From positions 331,986 through 395,985 of the forward strand of contig CAVOOW010000003.1 of assembly GCA_963697675.1 (NCBI GenBank): a stretch of 64,000 bases of DNA, given 5' to 3'. Under the pieces are notes generated by a model. The model was not told the DNA's origin. It made no database searches and saw only the letters and a list, made by a program, of their open reading frames with translations. Of this stretch, positions 55,397 through 64,000 are shown in pieces (within the stretch, counting starts at the first letter, position 1; each line of letters begins with the position of its first letter). A program made the position numbers and the translations under genes. Origin of the DNA: CAVOOW01 sp963697675 (lineage in GTDB: Bacteria; Actinomycetota; Actinomycetes; JACCUZ01).

Positions 55397-55717
55397 CAGC
55401 CCCGAACTGGCAGTATTCGACGCTCGACACGGCGATCCATGCGCCACGGTCACCGGCATGCCCTAAGGCTTCGGCGTAACGGTCGGTGCCGTCCGCTTCT
55501 TGATAGACGCTGTCATCGGATCGAGACCTCGCCCGGCTTCGTTGAGTGACCCGATCTGGTGCGGGAGTTGACCGGTCGTAGACTTGTTCGAGAGCAGGGA
55601 CGGCTATCGGAAGGTGGCCAACTATCGACGCGGTGGTTACCGGGAGTTCCTTGGCAGTTCACCCGGCGCGCGGATGCTCCTCGGGTTGACACCTACAACC
55701 CTTGGGGGAGTACTCGC
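55397..55717. other. Intergenic region, nothing recognised
   Basis: About 320 bases before the PhoX-like gene, with no plausible open frame or structure. The last 30 bases contain the gggggag ribosome-binding site for the next gene. Confidence 0.45.
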
Positions 55718-57222
55718 ATGACGATCTCTCGTCGCAAGATCCTCGCCGGCGGCGCCACGGGCGTCGGACTGGCTGTCGTCGGTGCGCTGCCGGCTCTGAG
55801 CGAGCCGGCAGCGGCCTCGACGCGCGCCATGTCCTCCTCGACCGGACGGGCAGGGGGTGGACGTCCGTTTCCACCGCTTGTCGACGACCCCGACGGCATC
55901 CTGGCCCTGCCCGCCGGCTTCTCGTACGCGATCGTCACCCGTGAGGGCGTCACAGACATGTCGTTCGGCCAGGGCAAAACGCCCGCCTTCCACGACGGCA
56001 CGGGCGTGGTCGCGGCGGGACGGGACAAGCTGACGCTGATCCAGAACCACGAGATGACCCCGTTCATGTCGACGTACGGCGTGCCGCACATCTCTGGGAC
56101 CGTGTACGACCCTGGCGCCGTCAACGCCAGCGGATGCACGGTGATCAGGGCTTCGGGCAGCGGGCGGCTCGCCGCCGAGTGGGTGGGCATTTCCGGCACC
56201 GTCCGCAACTGCGCTGGCGGCGTCACACCGTGGGGCACCTGGCTCACCTGCGAGGAGACCTTCATCACCGCGGGCGCCGCCTGGTCGGCCGCCGGCCAGA
56301 CCGGGGTGTACGAGAAGAACCACGGCCATGTCTTCGAGATCTTCCCGGGCAGGGATCAGCTGCCCAGTGCCGATCAAGTCACTGGGACGGTTCGAGCACG
56401 AGGCCCTCGCGGTCGAGCCGGGACGGAGGCACATCTACCTCTCCGAGGACGCCAGCGGCCCCACCGGCCTCTTTTACCGGTGGACAGCACCGCGACGGCG
56501 TAGACCTTGGGCCCGGCCTCGCCCGTCGGCTCGGCGACACGGCTGGCAGGCTCGAGGCGATGCAGATCCGCCTGGACGACGGCAGCATCCTCCCCGACGT
56601 CGCCTACCTGACCTCGGCCCAGCTCGGTCGGCCCTTCAAGGTGACGTGGACCGAGGTCGAGGACAGGGACGCGACCACTGTGCCGACCAGGAACCAGTTC
56701 GCCGACGGTGAGGTCACCCGCGGCAAGAAGTTCGAAGGTGTCTGGAGCAACGGCAAGGGTGCGTACGTCGTGAACAGCTTTGCCTTCGGCGCCAGCGACC
56801 TCCCGGCGGACGCCACCAAGCACGACGGCATGGTCTGGTTCTACGACTACCGGGACCAGACGATCACGCTGGTCTCGTACTTCCCGCACAACCCGGTCGC
56901 GGAGGGCGAGGGCGCCTTCCCGAAATACGCCGATCTCACCTTCGACGGGCCGGACAACGTCACCGTCACGCCGTGGGGCACGCTGGTCCTCGCCGAGGAC
57001 GGCACGCGCGCCTCGCACGTGCTCAGCGCGGTCCCCGGCGGCCCGGCCTACGCGATCGCCCGCAACCAGCTCAGCAACGGAACGGCCGCCGACGGTTCGC
57101 CGACGTACTCGGAGTTCACCGGTCCGACGTTCTCGCCGGACGGGAAAGTTCTGTTCGTCAACATTCAGGTGCCGGGCATCACCTTGGCCATCACCGGACC
57201 GTGGCGCAACTACCTGGGCTGA
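55718..57222 (+). CDS. PhoX-like (DUF839) Tat-exported protein (two frame breaks)
   Basis: Exported beta-propeller protein of about 500 residues, related to PhoX alkaline phosphatases. The twin-arginine signal peptide is TISRRKILAGGATGVGLAVV. Conserved PhoX/DUF839 blocks are LPAGFSYAIVTREG, HDGTGVVAAGRDKLTLIQNH, GGVTPWGTWLTCEETFI and FEHEALAVEPGRRHIYLSED, with a C-terminal DGPDNVTVTPWGTLVLAEDG then FSPDGKVLFVNIQVPG. PhoX enzymes bind iron and calcium; the ligands are spread over these blocks. Breaks lie near 56370 and 56490. It stands alone; phosphate control cannot be judged. Confidence 0.87.
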
Positions 57223-57541
57223 CCGCAGAGCAGAAGAGGACGCGGCAGGCTTGACGCCGGCCTTTCCGTCAGTTCCTGATGCGGGCTGGCGCGCTCGGCA
57301 CAGTCGAGTCGAGCCCGCCGGACGACCCTCTGGAGCACCATGCCGCCTGATCCGTAGGACGACGAAGGATCACTGCCGTCGAGAACTCGGGTGCCAAGCG
57401 TGCCAAGAAGGCCGTGGCGGAGTCACCGGTAAGAGTCGTTGTCGCGCTGCAAGACGCCTTCGAGAGGGGCACGCCTAGCGCGGATGGACCATTCCGGCGC
57501 GCGATGCCGGGGGCGACGGCGATGCTGTGGGCTTGGAGTAC

Positions 57542-57688
57542 ATGTCCAGTGTGCCGCGATCGCCGCTGGACGGGCTGATCGACGACCTTTACTACTTGGA
57601 GGGTGTGCCGCTGTACGCCCGGTTGACGCTGCCGCCGATGCCGGCGGCGTTGCTGATCGTCAACCGTCGCGCGCGGAGACCGGCGTGA
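57542..57688 (+). pseudogene. Remnant of an AraC-family regulator
   Basis: SSVPRSPLDGLIDDLYYLEG followed by VPLYARLTLPPMPAALLIVN is the N-terminal opening of a well-defined AraC group (DUF6597-type sensor domain). It ends after about 48 codons at NRRARRPA-stop, with no sensor body and no helix-turn-helix, so the gene has lost over 80 percent of its length. The region 57223-57541 before it shows one short coding-like stretch (KKAVAESPVRVVVALQDAFE) of unknown origin. Confidence 0.6.
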
Positions 57689-57761
57689 CAGCGGGGGAAA
57701 CCCGGCGCCAGGCCGGCGGCGTGATGTGGTCAGCGCGCCCGTGGGGGTCGATGAACCAGCG

Positions 57762-58262
57762 CTATCGACCGATGTGGGCGTCGACGTGGGCGGCGAGCTT
57801 GTCGAGCGCCATCGCCCATCCGGCGGCGCCTGGGGAATCGGTGGGAATGCCGGCATGGGTCATCACCATCTTCGTGCGGCCACCGACGTCCTCGAGCTCG
57901 ACGCGAACCTCGGTCGTGGTGGGATGGCCCTCGGGCATGCCCATGTCCGAGGGCGACAGCACGTTGCCGTTCTCGTCGGACATGGACTCGGTGTAGACGA
58001 GTCGCTCGTTCTCGACGACCTCGCGGTACTCGCCGGTGAACCACATCTGCATCGGGCCGTTCGGGGTTTGCATCTCCATGCACACCAGGCGGGTGCCGCC
58101 GACGCGCACGTCCATCTTCGCGACGGGAATGGTGGCGCCGGTCGGGCCGTACCAGGCCTTGAAGTGTTCCGGGTCGGTCCACATCTGCCAGATGAGATCC
58201 ACCGGGGCATCGAAGCTGCGTTCGATCACCACCGCGTCCTGGGAACCGCTGTCGTCGGTCAT
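57762..58262 (-). CDS. SRPBCC (AHSA1-type) protein
   Basis: Protein of 166 residues with the START/Bet v1-like fold of the AHSA1 group. VVIERSFDAPVDLIWQMWTD and PEHFKAWYGPTGATIPVAKM open the cavity fold; GGRTKMVMTHAGIP and GWAMALDKLAAHVDAHI close it. Small ligand binding is inferred from the fold. It is translationally coupled (atga overlap) to the ArsR regulator upstream, a very common pair. Function in the cell is unknown. Confidence 0.9.
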   Translation of the reverse strand: MTDDSGSQDAVVIERSFDAPVDLIWQMWTDPEHFKAWYGPTGATIPVAKMDVRVGGTRLVCMEMQTPNGPMQMWFTGEYREVVENERLVYTESMSDENGNVLSPSDMGMPEGHPTTTEVRVELEDVGGRTKMVMTHAGIPTDSPGAAGWAMALDKLAAHVDAHIGR

Positions 58263-58615
58263 CGTGTCGTCCTGTCTTTCGTTGCGTGGAGTTGGCTGAG
58301 GTAGTCGTCCATCCGGTCGAAGCGGGCCTCCCAGACCGGCCGGTACTGCTCGGCCCAGGTCGAGACCTCCTCGAGTGGTGTGGCGTCGAGCGCGCACGGT
58401 CGGTACTGGGCGCGTTGACCCCGCCCGACCAACCCGGCGCGTTCCAGCACCTTGATGTGCTTCGAGATGGCGGGGAGCGTCATCTCGAACGGCTCGGCGA
58501 GCTCGTTGACGGTCGCCGCCCCTTCGGCCAGGCGGGCCAGGATCGCCCGCCGCGTCGAGTTGGCCAGTGCGCCGAAGGTCTCGCTCAGTCGGTCCTGGTC
58601 GATCACGGTCGTCAC
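58259..58615 (-). CDS. ArsR-family transcriptional regulator
   Basis: Winged-helix repressor of 118 residues. LSETFGALANSTRRAILARL, AATVNELAEPFEMTLPAISK then HIKVLERAGLV form the DNA-binding helices, followed by the wing RGQRAQYRPCALD. There are no CxC or histidine metal sites; the effector is probably not a metal. It is the first gene of a pair with the SRPBCC protein and is preceded by an AT-rich palindromic region at 58625-58662. Confidence 0.92.
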   Translation of the reverse strand: MTTVIDQDRLSETFGALANSTRRAILARLAEGAATVNELAEPFEMTLPAISKHIKVLERAGLVGRGQRAQYRPCALDATPLEEVSTWAEQYRPVWEARFDRMDDYLSQLHATKDRTTR

Positions 58616-58624
58616 GGCCGCCCT

Positions 58625-58662
58625 TACTTTCCTAATAAGTTAATTAATCGATACGGAAAGTA
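58625..58662 (-). promoter_or_regulatory. AT-rich palindrome upstream of arsR-type gene
   Basis: tactttcc (58625) and ggaaagta (58655) are 8-bp inverted arms around an AT-rich centre that includes ttaattaa. This is the most AT-rich stretch in the neighbourhood, 10-47 bases before the start codon, consistent with a repressor operator overlapping the promoter. Confidence 0.5.
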
Positions 58663-59070
58663 TAGATCTTTGCGACGGCTGTCAACCGTGTGCGCGCCAG
58701 CAGGTGCCTCTCGTCGCTCCAACCCAGGACTACTGCCAACGGCTGCCCGTAGTTCGCTGCCAGACCGACTCGGCTGCCGCGCGACTGGATGGTGCCGCTT
58801 TGCCTGCTATCTCGAGCGCTTGCCGAAGCGCTTGCCGGCTTCGCATTAACAGTCGCAACCGCGGTCGTCGGCCGACAGACGCGGAAGTCCAGCACGTGCT
58901 ATCTGGGCCGGCGGTCCCCAGTTCGGACTGCCCGGCGTCCGCTCATTTGGCAGGCGTGCCGTTGCGGGTGACGACGAGCGACCGCTCGCCGAACTCGGTC
59001 AGGTCGCGGCAGAGAAGTTGCCGTGGCACAGGATCTCAGGACTGTCCCAGCCCGCGTCTACGCTCCGGCC
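58663..59070. other. Intergenic region, no gene assigned
   Basis: About 400 bases. A minus-strand frame of 83 codons (58644-58895) has the middle stretch LAANYGQPLAVVLGWSDERH but no recognisable family or good start, so it is not called. No structures stand out. Confidence 0.4.
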
Positions 59071-59861
59071 ATGAACCGCATCGACCGCCTGTACGCCCTG
59101 GTCGAGGAGCTGCGCGCGGCCGGGCCCCGGGGCCGTACGGCGCGGCAGCTGGCCGAGCACTTCGAGCTCAGCGTCAGGACCATCGAGCGCGACCTGAGCG
59201 CGCTGGGGCAGGCCGGCGTCCCGCTCGCGACCAAGCAGGGGCGCACCGGCGGCTACACGCTCGACCGCTCGATGAGCCTGCCGCCGCTCAACTTCACGCC
59301 ACGCGAGGCGGCGGCCGTCGCCGTGGCGCTGAGCCGCAGCGAGCACGTGCTCTTCGCCCGTGACGCCCGCAGCGCCCTGCAGAAGATCGTGGCGGCGATG
59401 CCCGAGCGAGCCCTCGAGGAGGCGCGCGCGACCGCCGAGAAGGTCAGGCTCCTCGTCCAGCCGCGCGCCCGATCCCGACGCCGAGATCGCCGAGACCATC
59501 TGGCGAGCCGTGCGCGACAACCACGTGCTGCGCATCCGCTACATCGACGTCGGCGGCCTCGAGACCGAGCGCGAGGTCGAGCCGCAGCACGTCGTGGTCG
59601 GGCCCAACGGCTCCTACCTCACCGCCTGGTGCCACCTGAGAGGGGACGACCGAGTGTTCCGGATGGATCGCATCACCCGGGCCGAGCGCGACGCCGTCGC
59701 TGCCGCGCCCGCAGCGCGTCGTCGCGGAGCCGGTGGTCGACGGCCACGAGACGAAGCTGCCGGAGTCGGCGCTGCGTCCCGAAGATCTCCTGCCAAACTC
59801 CGACATAGGGCTGTCGCGAGGCCCCGAGACGGTGGGTGCATCCCGCCGCCCCGGCGGGTGA
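59071..59861 (+). CDS. WYL-domain transcriptional regulator (two frame breaks)
   Basis: Regulator of about 260 residues of the YafY/PafC type. HTH_11 at the N-terminus: RIDRLYALVEELRAAGPRGR, then TARQLAEHFELSVRTIERDL. A middle linker (RSALQKIVAAMPERALEEAR) leads to a WYL domain (AVRDNHVLRIRYIDVGGLET; GSYLTAWCHLRGDDRVFRMD) and a WCX end. Breaks lie near 59460 and 59708, with the last residues PESALRPEDLLPNSDIG in a third frame. WYL domains bind nucleic acid or ligands and often regulate the adjacent genes; here the VOC gene starts 24 bases later. Confidence 0.87.
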
Positions 59862-59885
59862 TCCGCAATGCAGAAGGAGACACCC

Positions 59886-60275
59886 ATGACCAACCCCGCT
59901 CCCGGCACCCTGGCCTGGTTCGAGGTCGCCACCAGCGACCCCGACGGCGCCGAGAAGTTCTACGGCAGCCTCTTCGACTGGACCTTCGAGGCCGACGGCC
60001 CGGCGGCCTCCGGCGGCATGGACTACCGCAACATCAAGGCCTCGGGCGCCGACGGACCGATGGGCGGCATCTTCGGCACCGGCGGGCAGGTGCCCGACCA
60101 TGCCGTGTTCTACATCCTCGTCGCCGACGTCGAGGCCACCTGCGCCGACGCCGAGCAGCTCGGCGGCTCGGTGGTGAGCAAGCACCTCGACCCCGGCCCG
60201 GGCGCCCCGACGTTCGCCTACCTGCGCGACCCGTCCGGCAACCAGTTCGGCGTCTTCACCCCGCCGGCGGCCTGA
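59886..60275 (+). CDS. VOC superfamily protein
   Basis: Protein of 129 residues of the vicinal oxygen chelate (glyoxalase-like) fold. GTLAWFEVATSDPDGAEKFY is the first half-motif, and HLDPGPGAPTFAYLRDPSGN then QFGVFTPP the second. Only some metal-ligand positions are kept, so enzymatic or antibiotic-binding function is uncertain. The ATG follows cagaaggaga. It sits between the WYL regulator and the TfoX-like gene, with a one-base overlap to the latter, forming a three-gene unit. Confidence 0.88.
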   Translation: MTNPAPGTLAWFEVATSDPDGAEKFYGSLFDWTFEADGPAASGGMDYRNIKASGADGPMGGIFGTGGQVPDHAVFYILVADVEATCADAEQLGGSVVSKHLDPGPGAPTFAYLRDPSGNQFGVFTPPAA

Positions 60276-60647
60276 TGGCACCAGACGCGAAGGGCACGTC
60301 CCCGCCGGAGCAGTCCGGCGGGGACGACGCCCGCGACCTCTACGACGAGCTCACCGACGACCTGCTCTACGACCCGGCCATCGGCCGGGCCACGATGATG
60401 GGCTACCCCTGCGTGCGGCTGGCCGGGAGGTTCCTGGCGTCCTACGACGACAAGGCCGGCTGCCTGGTCGTGAAGCTGCCCCGCGAGCGGGTCACCGAGC
60501 TCGTCGAGAACGGCCACGGCGACCCGTTCGCCCCCGCCGGCAAGGTCTTCCGCGAGTGGGTGTCGATCCCCACGGTCGACCGGCGACCTGTGGCAGACGC
60601 TGCTCGCCGAGGCCGTCGACTTCGCACGGAAGGGGCTGGCCGAATAG
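60275..60647 (+). CDS. TfoX/YjbR-type small protein (one frame break)
   Basis: Protein of about 124 residues. DLYDELTDDLLYDPAIGRAT, MMGYPCVRLAGRFLASYDD, CLVVKLPRERVTELVEN and FREWVSIPT are conserved in TfoX N-terminal-like/MmcQ-YjbR proteins; the end DLWQTLLAEAVDFARKGLAE appears after a frame slip near 60588. Such proteins have a double-stranded DNA or metabolite-binding fold, function unclear. It follows the VOC gene directly and ends at a strong compound hairpin. Confidence 0.82.
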
Positions 60648-60664
60648 GGAGGAGGGTCGGCGCT

Positions 60665-60701
60665 GGCGGGGGCACTCGCTGCGAAGCAGCGCTGGCCCGC
60701 C
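60665..60701 (+). terminator. Compound hairpin terminator
   Basis: Outer pairing ggcggg / cccgcc with an inner stem cgctgc-gaa-gcagcg, 18 bases after the TfoX-like stop, ending ctgccctcgtt. Confidence 0.68.
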
Positions 60702-60710
60702 CTGCCCTCG

Positions 60711-60915
60711 TTAGTTGGACCGGGTAATCCAGGTCTGCGCGCAGGTGCTGAGCTGCTGCATCAGCGGCCTTGGGACCTGGCCCACCGTCGCGTACATCTC
60801 GGACCGCATCTCGATCCCGCGCCGCCCAACCGTGATCGGCCGCAGGATGTACGTTCCCTCGTCGCAGAGCAGGGTGCGGCTGGCAACCCGCTTCAGGCAC
60901 CGCGGGCGTGGCGAC
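60711..60915 (-). pseudogene. Possible C-terminal gene fragment
   Basis: The minus-strand frame reads LKRVASRTLLCDEGTYILRP, then VPRPLMQQLSTCAQTWITRS and a stop. Composition and codon use look like coding sequence, but there is a stop just upstream, no good start and no recognised family. It may be the 3' end of a lost gene or part of the antiporter operon. Confidence 0.3.
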
Positions 60916-60922
60916 TACATGG

Positions 60923-62149
60923 TCACCTTGGTGCCGACTGTGCGCGTTGGCTGGGGAGCGCCTCCCTGCCCGCGTCCCTCGGCTCACGCAGCAGGCTGAG
61001 CGCCACGGCCGGGAAGATCAGGATGGACAGCAGTCCTGCGCTGACGATGGCGGCGGCGGTCACGGCGGAGAGGTTGCCCAGCTCCACTCCGATCTGGGTG
61101 GCGGCGACGATGAACGGCAGGGATGTGGCCTGCAGAAGTGCGGCAGCAAGGGCCGGCCGTCGTCCGAGCGTTCTGACGTAGAGCACGGCAGGGAGACCGC
61201 GCATCACCAGAAGAGCCAGCAGGAAGATCGGAACGCGTAGCAGTGCGGAGGGGCTGTCGAGCAGGCCCTGCAGGTCGAGCTTGATGCCGCTGGACACGAA
61301 GAACACGGGGATCACGAAGCCGAACCCGACGGCCTCGAGCTTGGCGCGGAAGAACGGGTGGCTGGTCGAGTCGCGGTCGACCACGCTGACGACTACGCCG
61401 GCGAGGAAAGCGCCCAGGATGCTCTCCAGGCCGAATCGCTCGGCCAGTGCGGTGAAGGCGATGAGCAGAACCACCGCGAAGCGCACCCGGATCTCGGCGG
61501 TCGTGTCCTGCAGCCGGAGCAGGACGTCGCCGAGGCGGCGGGACATGCCGACCCGGCCGACGACGACTCCCGTGGCGGCGACCAGCAGGGTGAACACGCC
61601 GATCAGGACGAGGCGGCTGCCGGGGCCGCCGTCCGATGCCGAGAACAGCAGAGAAAGCAACACGATCGCGGAGAAGTCGGCGACCGTCGCGGCGACGATC
61701 GTTGTCTGGCCGACCTCGCCGTCCGCGCGGCCGGCGTCCTTCAGCACGGGGACCACCAACCCCAGGGAGGTGGCCGAGAGCGCGATGACCAGCAGTACGG
61801 GGCTGCTGACCCACCCGGCCGCGTCGGCACCAAGCCCGATGGGAACGCCGAGCGCCAGCGTCACGACATAGCCGAGCAACGCGACGCGCAGCAGTCGGCC
61901 GTGCAGCCGTCGCGGGTCGATTTCCAGCCCGGACAGGAAGAGCAGGAACGCCAAGCCGATCAGCGACAGGATCTGCACCGGCAGGTCGACTTTCACCCAG
62001 CCGAGCACCGAGGGGCCGAGCACGATGCCGATGACGATCTCAAGGACGACCGCTGGCAGCCGCAACCGCGGTGCGAAGCCGATAAGCAACGGCGCGAGAG
62101 CACCGGCGAGGCACACGGCGAAAAGGTTGCCGAAGGACACGTCAGGCAT
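60923..62149 (-). CDS. KefB-type cation/proton antiporter (CPA2)
   Basis: Membrane protein of 408 residues with about twelve helices, Na+/H+ exchanger domain of the CPA2 group. Clear blocks are LRLPAVVLEIVIGIVLGPSV (CPA2 first helices), FLLFLSGLEIDPRRL, ALSATSLGLVVPVLKDAGRA (the ion-path serine/threonine region) and ILGAFLAGVVVSVVDRDSTS with HPFFRAKLEAVGFGFVIPVF. There is no TrkA-N nucleotide-binding tail, so regulation differs from KefB proper. Substrate may be K+ or Na+. It begins 25 bases after the disulfide reductase gene, probably as an operon. Confidence 0.92.
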   Translation of the reverse strand: MPDVSFGNLFAVCLAGALAPLLIGFAPRLRLPAVVLEIVIGIVLGPSVLGWVKVDLPVQILSLIGLAFLLFLSGLEIDPRRLHGRLLRVALLGYVVTLALGVPIGLGADAAGWVSSPVLLVIALSATSLGLVVPVLKDAGRADGEVGQTTIVAATVADFSAIVLLSLLFSASDGGPGSRLVLIGVFTLLVAATGVVVGRVGMSRRLGDVLLRLQDTTAEIRVRFAVVLLIAFTALAERFGLESILGAFLAGVVVSVVDRDSTSHPFFRAKLEAVGFGFVIPVFFVSSGIKLDLQGLLDSPSALLRVPIFLLALLVMRGLPAVLYVRTLGRRPALAAALLQATSLPFIVAATQIGVELGNLSAVTAAAIVSAGLLSILIFPAVALSLLREPRDAGREALPSQRAQSAPR

Positions 62150-62174
62150 GCGTTCTCCAAGTTTGAGTGGGAGG

Positions 62175-63563
62175 TCAGAGGCCGTACTGCTCTAGAAGGC
62201 GTAGCCACACCTCGCTGATGGTCGGAAACGAGGGGACCGCGTGCCACAGGGTGTCGACCGACACCTCGCCGGCGATCGCGATCGTCGCGGCGTGCAACAG
62301 CTCCTGGATGCCCGGGCCAGTGAAGGTGGCTCCGACGATGACGCGCCGCTCGTCGTCGATGACCAGCTGGCTCGTACCCGCGATGCCGTTGCCGAGGGTG
62401 TACGCACCCGCCACGCCGCCGGTGTCATAGGTCATCGTGCTGACCGGCAGCCCGCGTTCCCTGGCCGCCGCCTCGGTGAGCCCGACGGCGCAGACCTGTG
62501 GATCGGTAAACGTCACCCGGGGTACGACGTCGCGGCTCGCCAGGTCGCGGATGTCTCGGCCGAGGATCACGTCGGCGGCGATGCGCGCCTGATACTTGCC
62601 CATGTGGGTGAGCGCTGCCAGCCCGTTGCAGTCACCGACTGCATAGAGCCAGCCGCCGTCGATCGCCGCCGCGCGCATGCGGTCGTCGACCTGCACGAAC
62701 CGGCCAGCTTCGACCCCGACCGTGTCCAGGCCGAGCTGGTCGGTCATGACCCGGCGACCGGCGGCGACGAGCAGCTCGTCACCGACGATCTCGGGTCGCC
62801 CAGCGACCTTGACGACGACAGGGCCGTCGGTGCCCACGCGACGCACGCTCTCGACGTCCGCCTTGACCACCACATGGATCCCCTCGGACTCGAGTGCAGC
62901 GTGGACCTCGTTGCCAGCGAAGGGTTCCTCCCGCGCGAGCACCCGGGGCGCTGCCTCGACGACCGTCACCTGCTCGGTACCCAGCCGTTTGAACGCTTGC
63001 GCCATCTCCAGCCCGACGGCGCCGCCGCCGAGCACCACCAGCCGTCGCGGCAGACTCTTGACCGCCGTCGCGTCCCGGTTGGTCCACGGCGAGACGTCGG
63101 CCAGGCCGGGGATTGGCGGCAGCGCCGCCGCCGTACCGGTCGCCAGGACGACAGCTCGGCGGGCCACGAGACGGCGTACGCCGTCCTGGGTCGTGACAAC
63201 GACTCGGCGTGGGCCGTCGAGCCGGCCGGAGCCGCGGACCAGGGTGATCTCGCGCTCCTCGAGCCAGGGCAACTGCGCGGAGTCGTTCCAGCTGCTGGTC
63301 ATGTAGTCGCGTTGGGCCAGCGCCGCAGTCGCATCGATCGAACCAGTGACCGCTTCGGTAGCCCCGGGCACGCGTCGTGCGGCCGCCAGCACATCACCGG
63401 GGCGAATCAACGTCTTGCTCGGGATGCAGCCCCAGTACGAGCACTCGCCCCCGACCAGCTCGCGTTCGACGATCGCGACGGAGATGCCGCCTTCGGCACA
63501 ACGGCCAGCCGCCGTCTCGCCTGCCGGGCCGGCACCGATCACGATGACGTCGAACTCGTCCAT
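62175..63563 (-). CDS. FAD-dependent pyridine nucleotide-disulfide oxidoreductase, second copy
   Basis: Flavoprotein of 462 residues, paralogue of the enzyme at 7504-8874. FAD motif GAGPAGETAAGRCAEGG; redox pair GGECSYWGCIPSK (Cys41, Cys46); NAD(P) fold LGGGAVGLEMAQAFKRLG; second FAD motif YAVGDCNGLAAL. The C-terminus reads HAVPSFPTISEVWLRLL, where the lipoamide dehydrogenase histidine is replaced by phenylalanine (SFPTISE versus AHPTLSE). Like its paralogue it is therefore unlikely to act on lipoamide. It lies upstream of the KefB-type antiporter, a pairing that recalls thiol-controlled potassium efflux; that link is inference. Confidence 0.91.
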   Translation of the reverse strand: MDEFDVIVIGAGPAGETAAGRCAEGGISVAIVERELVGGECSYWGCIPSKTLIRPGDVLAAARRVPGATEAVTGSIDATAALAQRDYMTSSWNDSAQLPWLEEREITLVRGSGRLDGPRRVVVTTQDGVRRLVARRAVVLATGTAAALPPIPGLADVSPWTNRDATAVKSLPRRLVVLGGGAVGLEMAQAFKRLGTEQVTVVEAAPRVLAREEPFAGNEVHAALESEGIHVVVKADVESVRRVGTDGPVVVKVAGRPEIVGDELLVAAGRRVMTDQLGLDTVGVEAGRFVQVDDRMRAAAIDGGWLYAVGDCNGLAALTHMGKYQARIAADVILGRDIRDLASRDVVPRVTFTDPQVCAVGLTEAAARERGLPVSTMTYDTGGVAGAYTLGNGIAGTSQLVIDDERRVIVGATFTGPGIQELLHAATIAIAGEVSVDTLWHAVPSFPTISEVWLRLLEQYGL

Positions 63564-63662
63564 CTCGCCAGCACTCCTCGCCTCAAAGCCAGTCCGCGGA
63601 TCGGGGTTGGTTGCTTGGTCACCGAGCGCGTTCTCCCGTTACGGGACTACCGGTCCCGGGGT

Positions 63663-64000
63663 TCACGAGCGGACGATGCTGAGCGCTGCGACGCCGACGG
63701 CGACGATCGTCACTCCCGAGAGCTGGAGCCGGGACAGGCGCTCGCGGAACAGCAGGTATGCCGCCAGCCCAGCAAGCGCGGCGAACTGCGAGGCGAGGAC
63801 CGCGGAGACCGCCAGTCCGTGCCGGGAGCCGAGCGCGAAGGACGCGAAGCCGAGCACCTCGCAGAGCCCACCTACCACGACCAGGGGTGCGGCGGTGCGC
63901 GTCAGCCGCAGTTGCCGGGTCAGGACCAACGGCAGCGCGATGGCGAAGACCCCGATAAGCCTCGCCGGGAGAAGCACCCACGGCACCGGAAGCGTTGCGC
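63663..64000 (-). CDS. EamA/DMT-superfamily transporter, N-terminal part outside window
   Basis: C-terminal portion of a multispanning membrane transporter: WVLLPARLIGVFAIALPLVL, LVVVGGLCEVLGFASFALG, then LAVSAVLASQFAALAGLAAY with LLFRERLSRLQLSGVTIVAV. The last block, with (F)RERLSxxQxxGxxxxxxG, is the hallmark end of EamA domains. About 110 residues are visible; the rest lies beyond the window edge. Substrate unknown. Confidence 0.86.
   Translation of the reverse strand, partial: ATLPVPWVLLPARLIGVFAIALPLVLTRQLRLTRTAAPLVVVGGLCEVLGFASFALGSRHGLAVSAVLASQFAALAGLAAYLLFRERLSRLQLSGVTIVAVGVAALSIVRS

Overview
This window comes from a high-GC Gram-positive bacterium, most likely a nocardioid actinobacterium (Propionibacteriales). 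The base composition is very GC-rich with GTG starts and strong GC3 bias. The family mix is actinobacterial: a NirA/SirA-type sulfite reductase with an HVDL-type leader peptide, a WS/DGAT acyltransferase, DUF6325, SHOCT, DUF2252 and DUF4239 proteins, and a collagen-like cell-surface protein. No rRNA, tRNA, CRISPR array, prophage or intact insertion sequence was seen.

About twenty of some sixty genes carry one to three small frame breaks, usually beside short G/C runs, while the protein continues intact in the next frame. One gene (pilC) has a single in-frame stop. Such density across unrelated housekeeping genes points to uncorrected indels in the assembly rather than mass gene decay. Interrupted genes are therefore given as full-length CDSs with the break positions noted. 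Real gene remnants, which lack most of the family's length, are listed as pseudogenes.

Layout. 1-5.8 kb: sulfite reductase (cut by the window edge) with leader peptide, AidB-like acyl-CoA dehydrogenase, YihY membrane protein, RsgA GTPase. 5.9-12 kb: a C39/papain-fold-like protein, histidine phosphatase, a flavin disulfide reductase, WS/DGAT and an alpha/beta hydrolase, with a dispersed hairpin repeat at gene ends. 12-16.3 kb: uracil-DNA glycosylase, DinB-like protein, LysE exporter, a zinc-ribbon protein, a LuxR-type regulator and remnants of lost genes. 16.4-31.7 kb: a surface-structure region with a large secreted protein, a type IV pilus locus (pilT, pilA, then pilB-C-V-W-X in one run), a collagen-like protein, a TPR lipoprotein and a small secreted protein. 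31.7-36 kb: a compact regulatory operon (sigma factor, anti-sigma-like protein, sensor kinase, response regulator).

36-49.5 kb is a stress block: DUF1269, SulP, DUF2252, LPG-synthase-like membrane protein, NhaP antiporter, lipoprotein, arylsulfatase, SHOCT, DUF6325, DUF4239 and partners. Every transcription unit in it, with SulP counted as downstream of DUF2252, is preceded by a 19-bp palindrome of the form TCACCC-N5-GGGTGA at a similar distance from the start codon. I read these six sites as one regulon operator; this is the strongest candidate for something undescribed here.

49.6-64 kb: a winged-helix regulator and membrane-protein divergon with a double operator, several small membrane proteins, a methyltransferase, a PhoX-like (DUF839) Tat-exported protein, an ArsR-SRPBCC pair, a WYL regulator with VOC and TfoX-like genes, a KefB-type antiporter, a second flavin disulfide reductase and the end of an EamA transporter.
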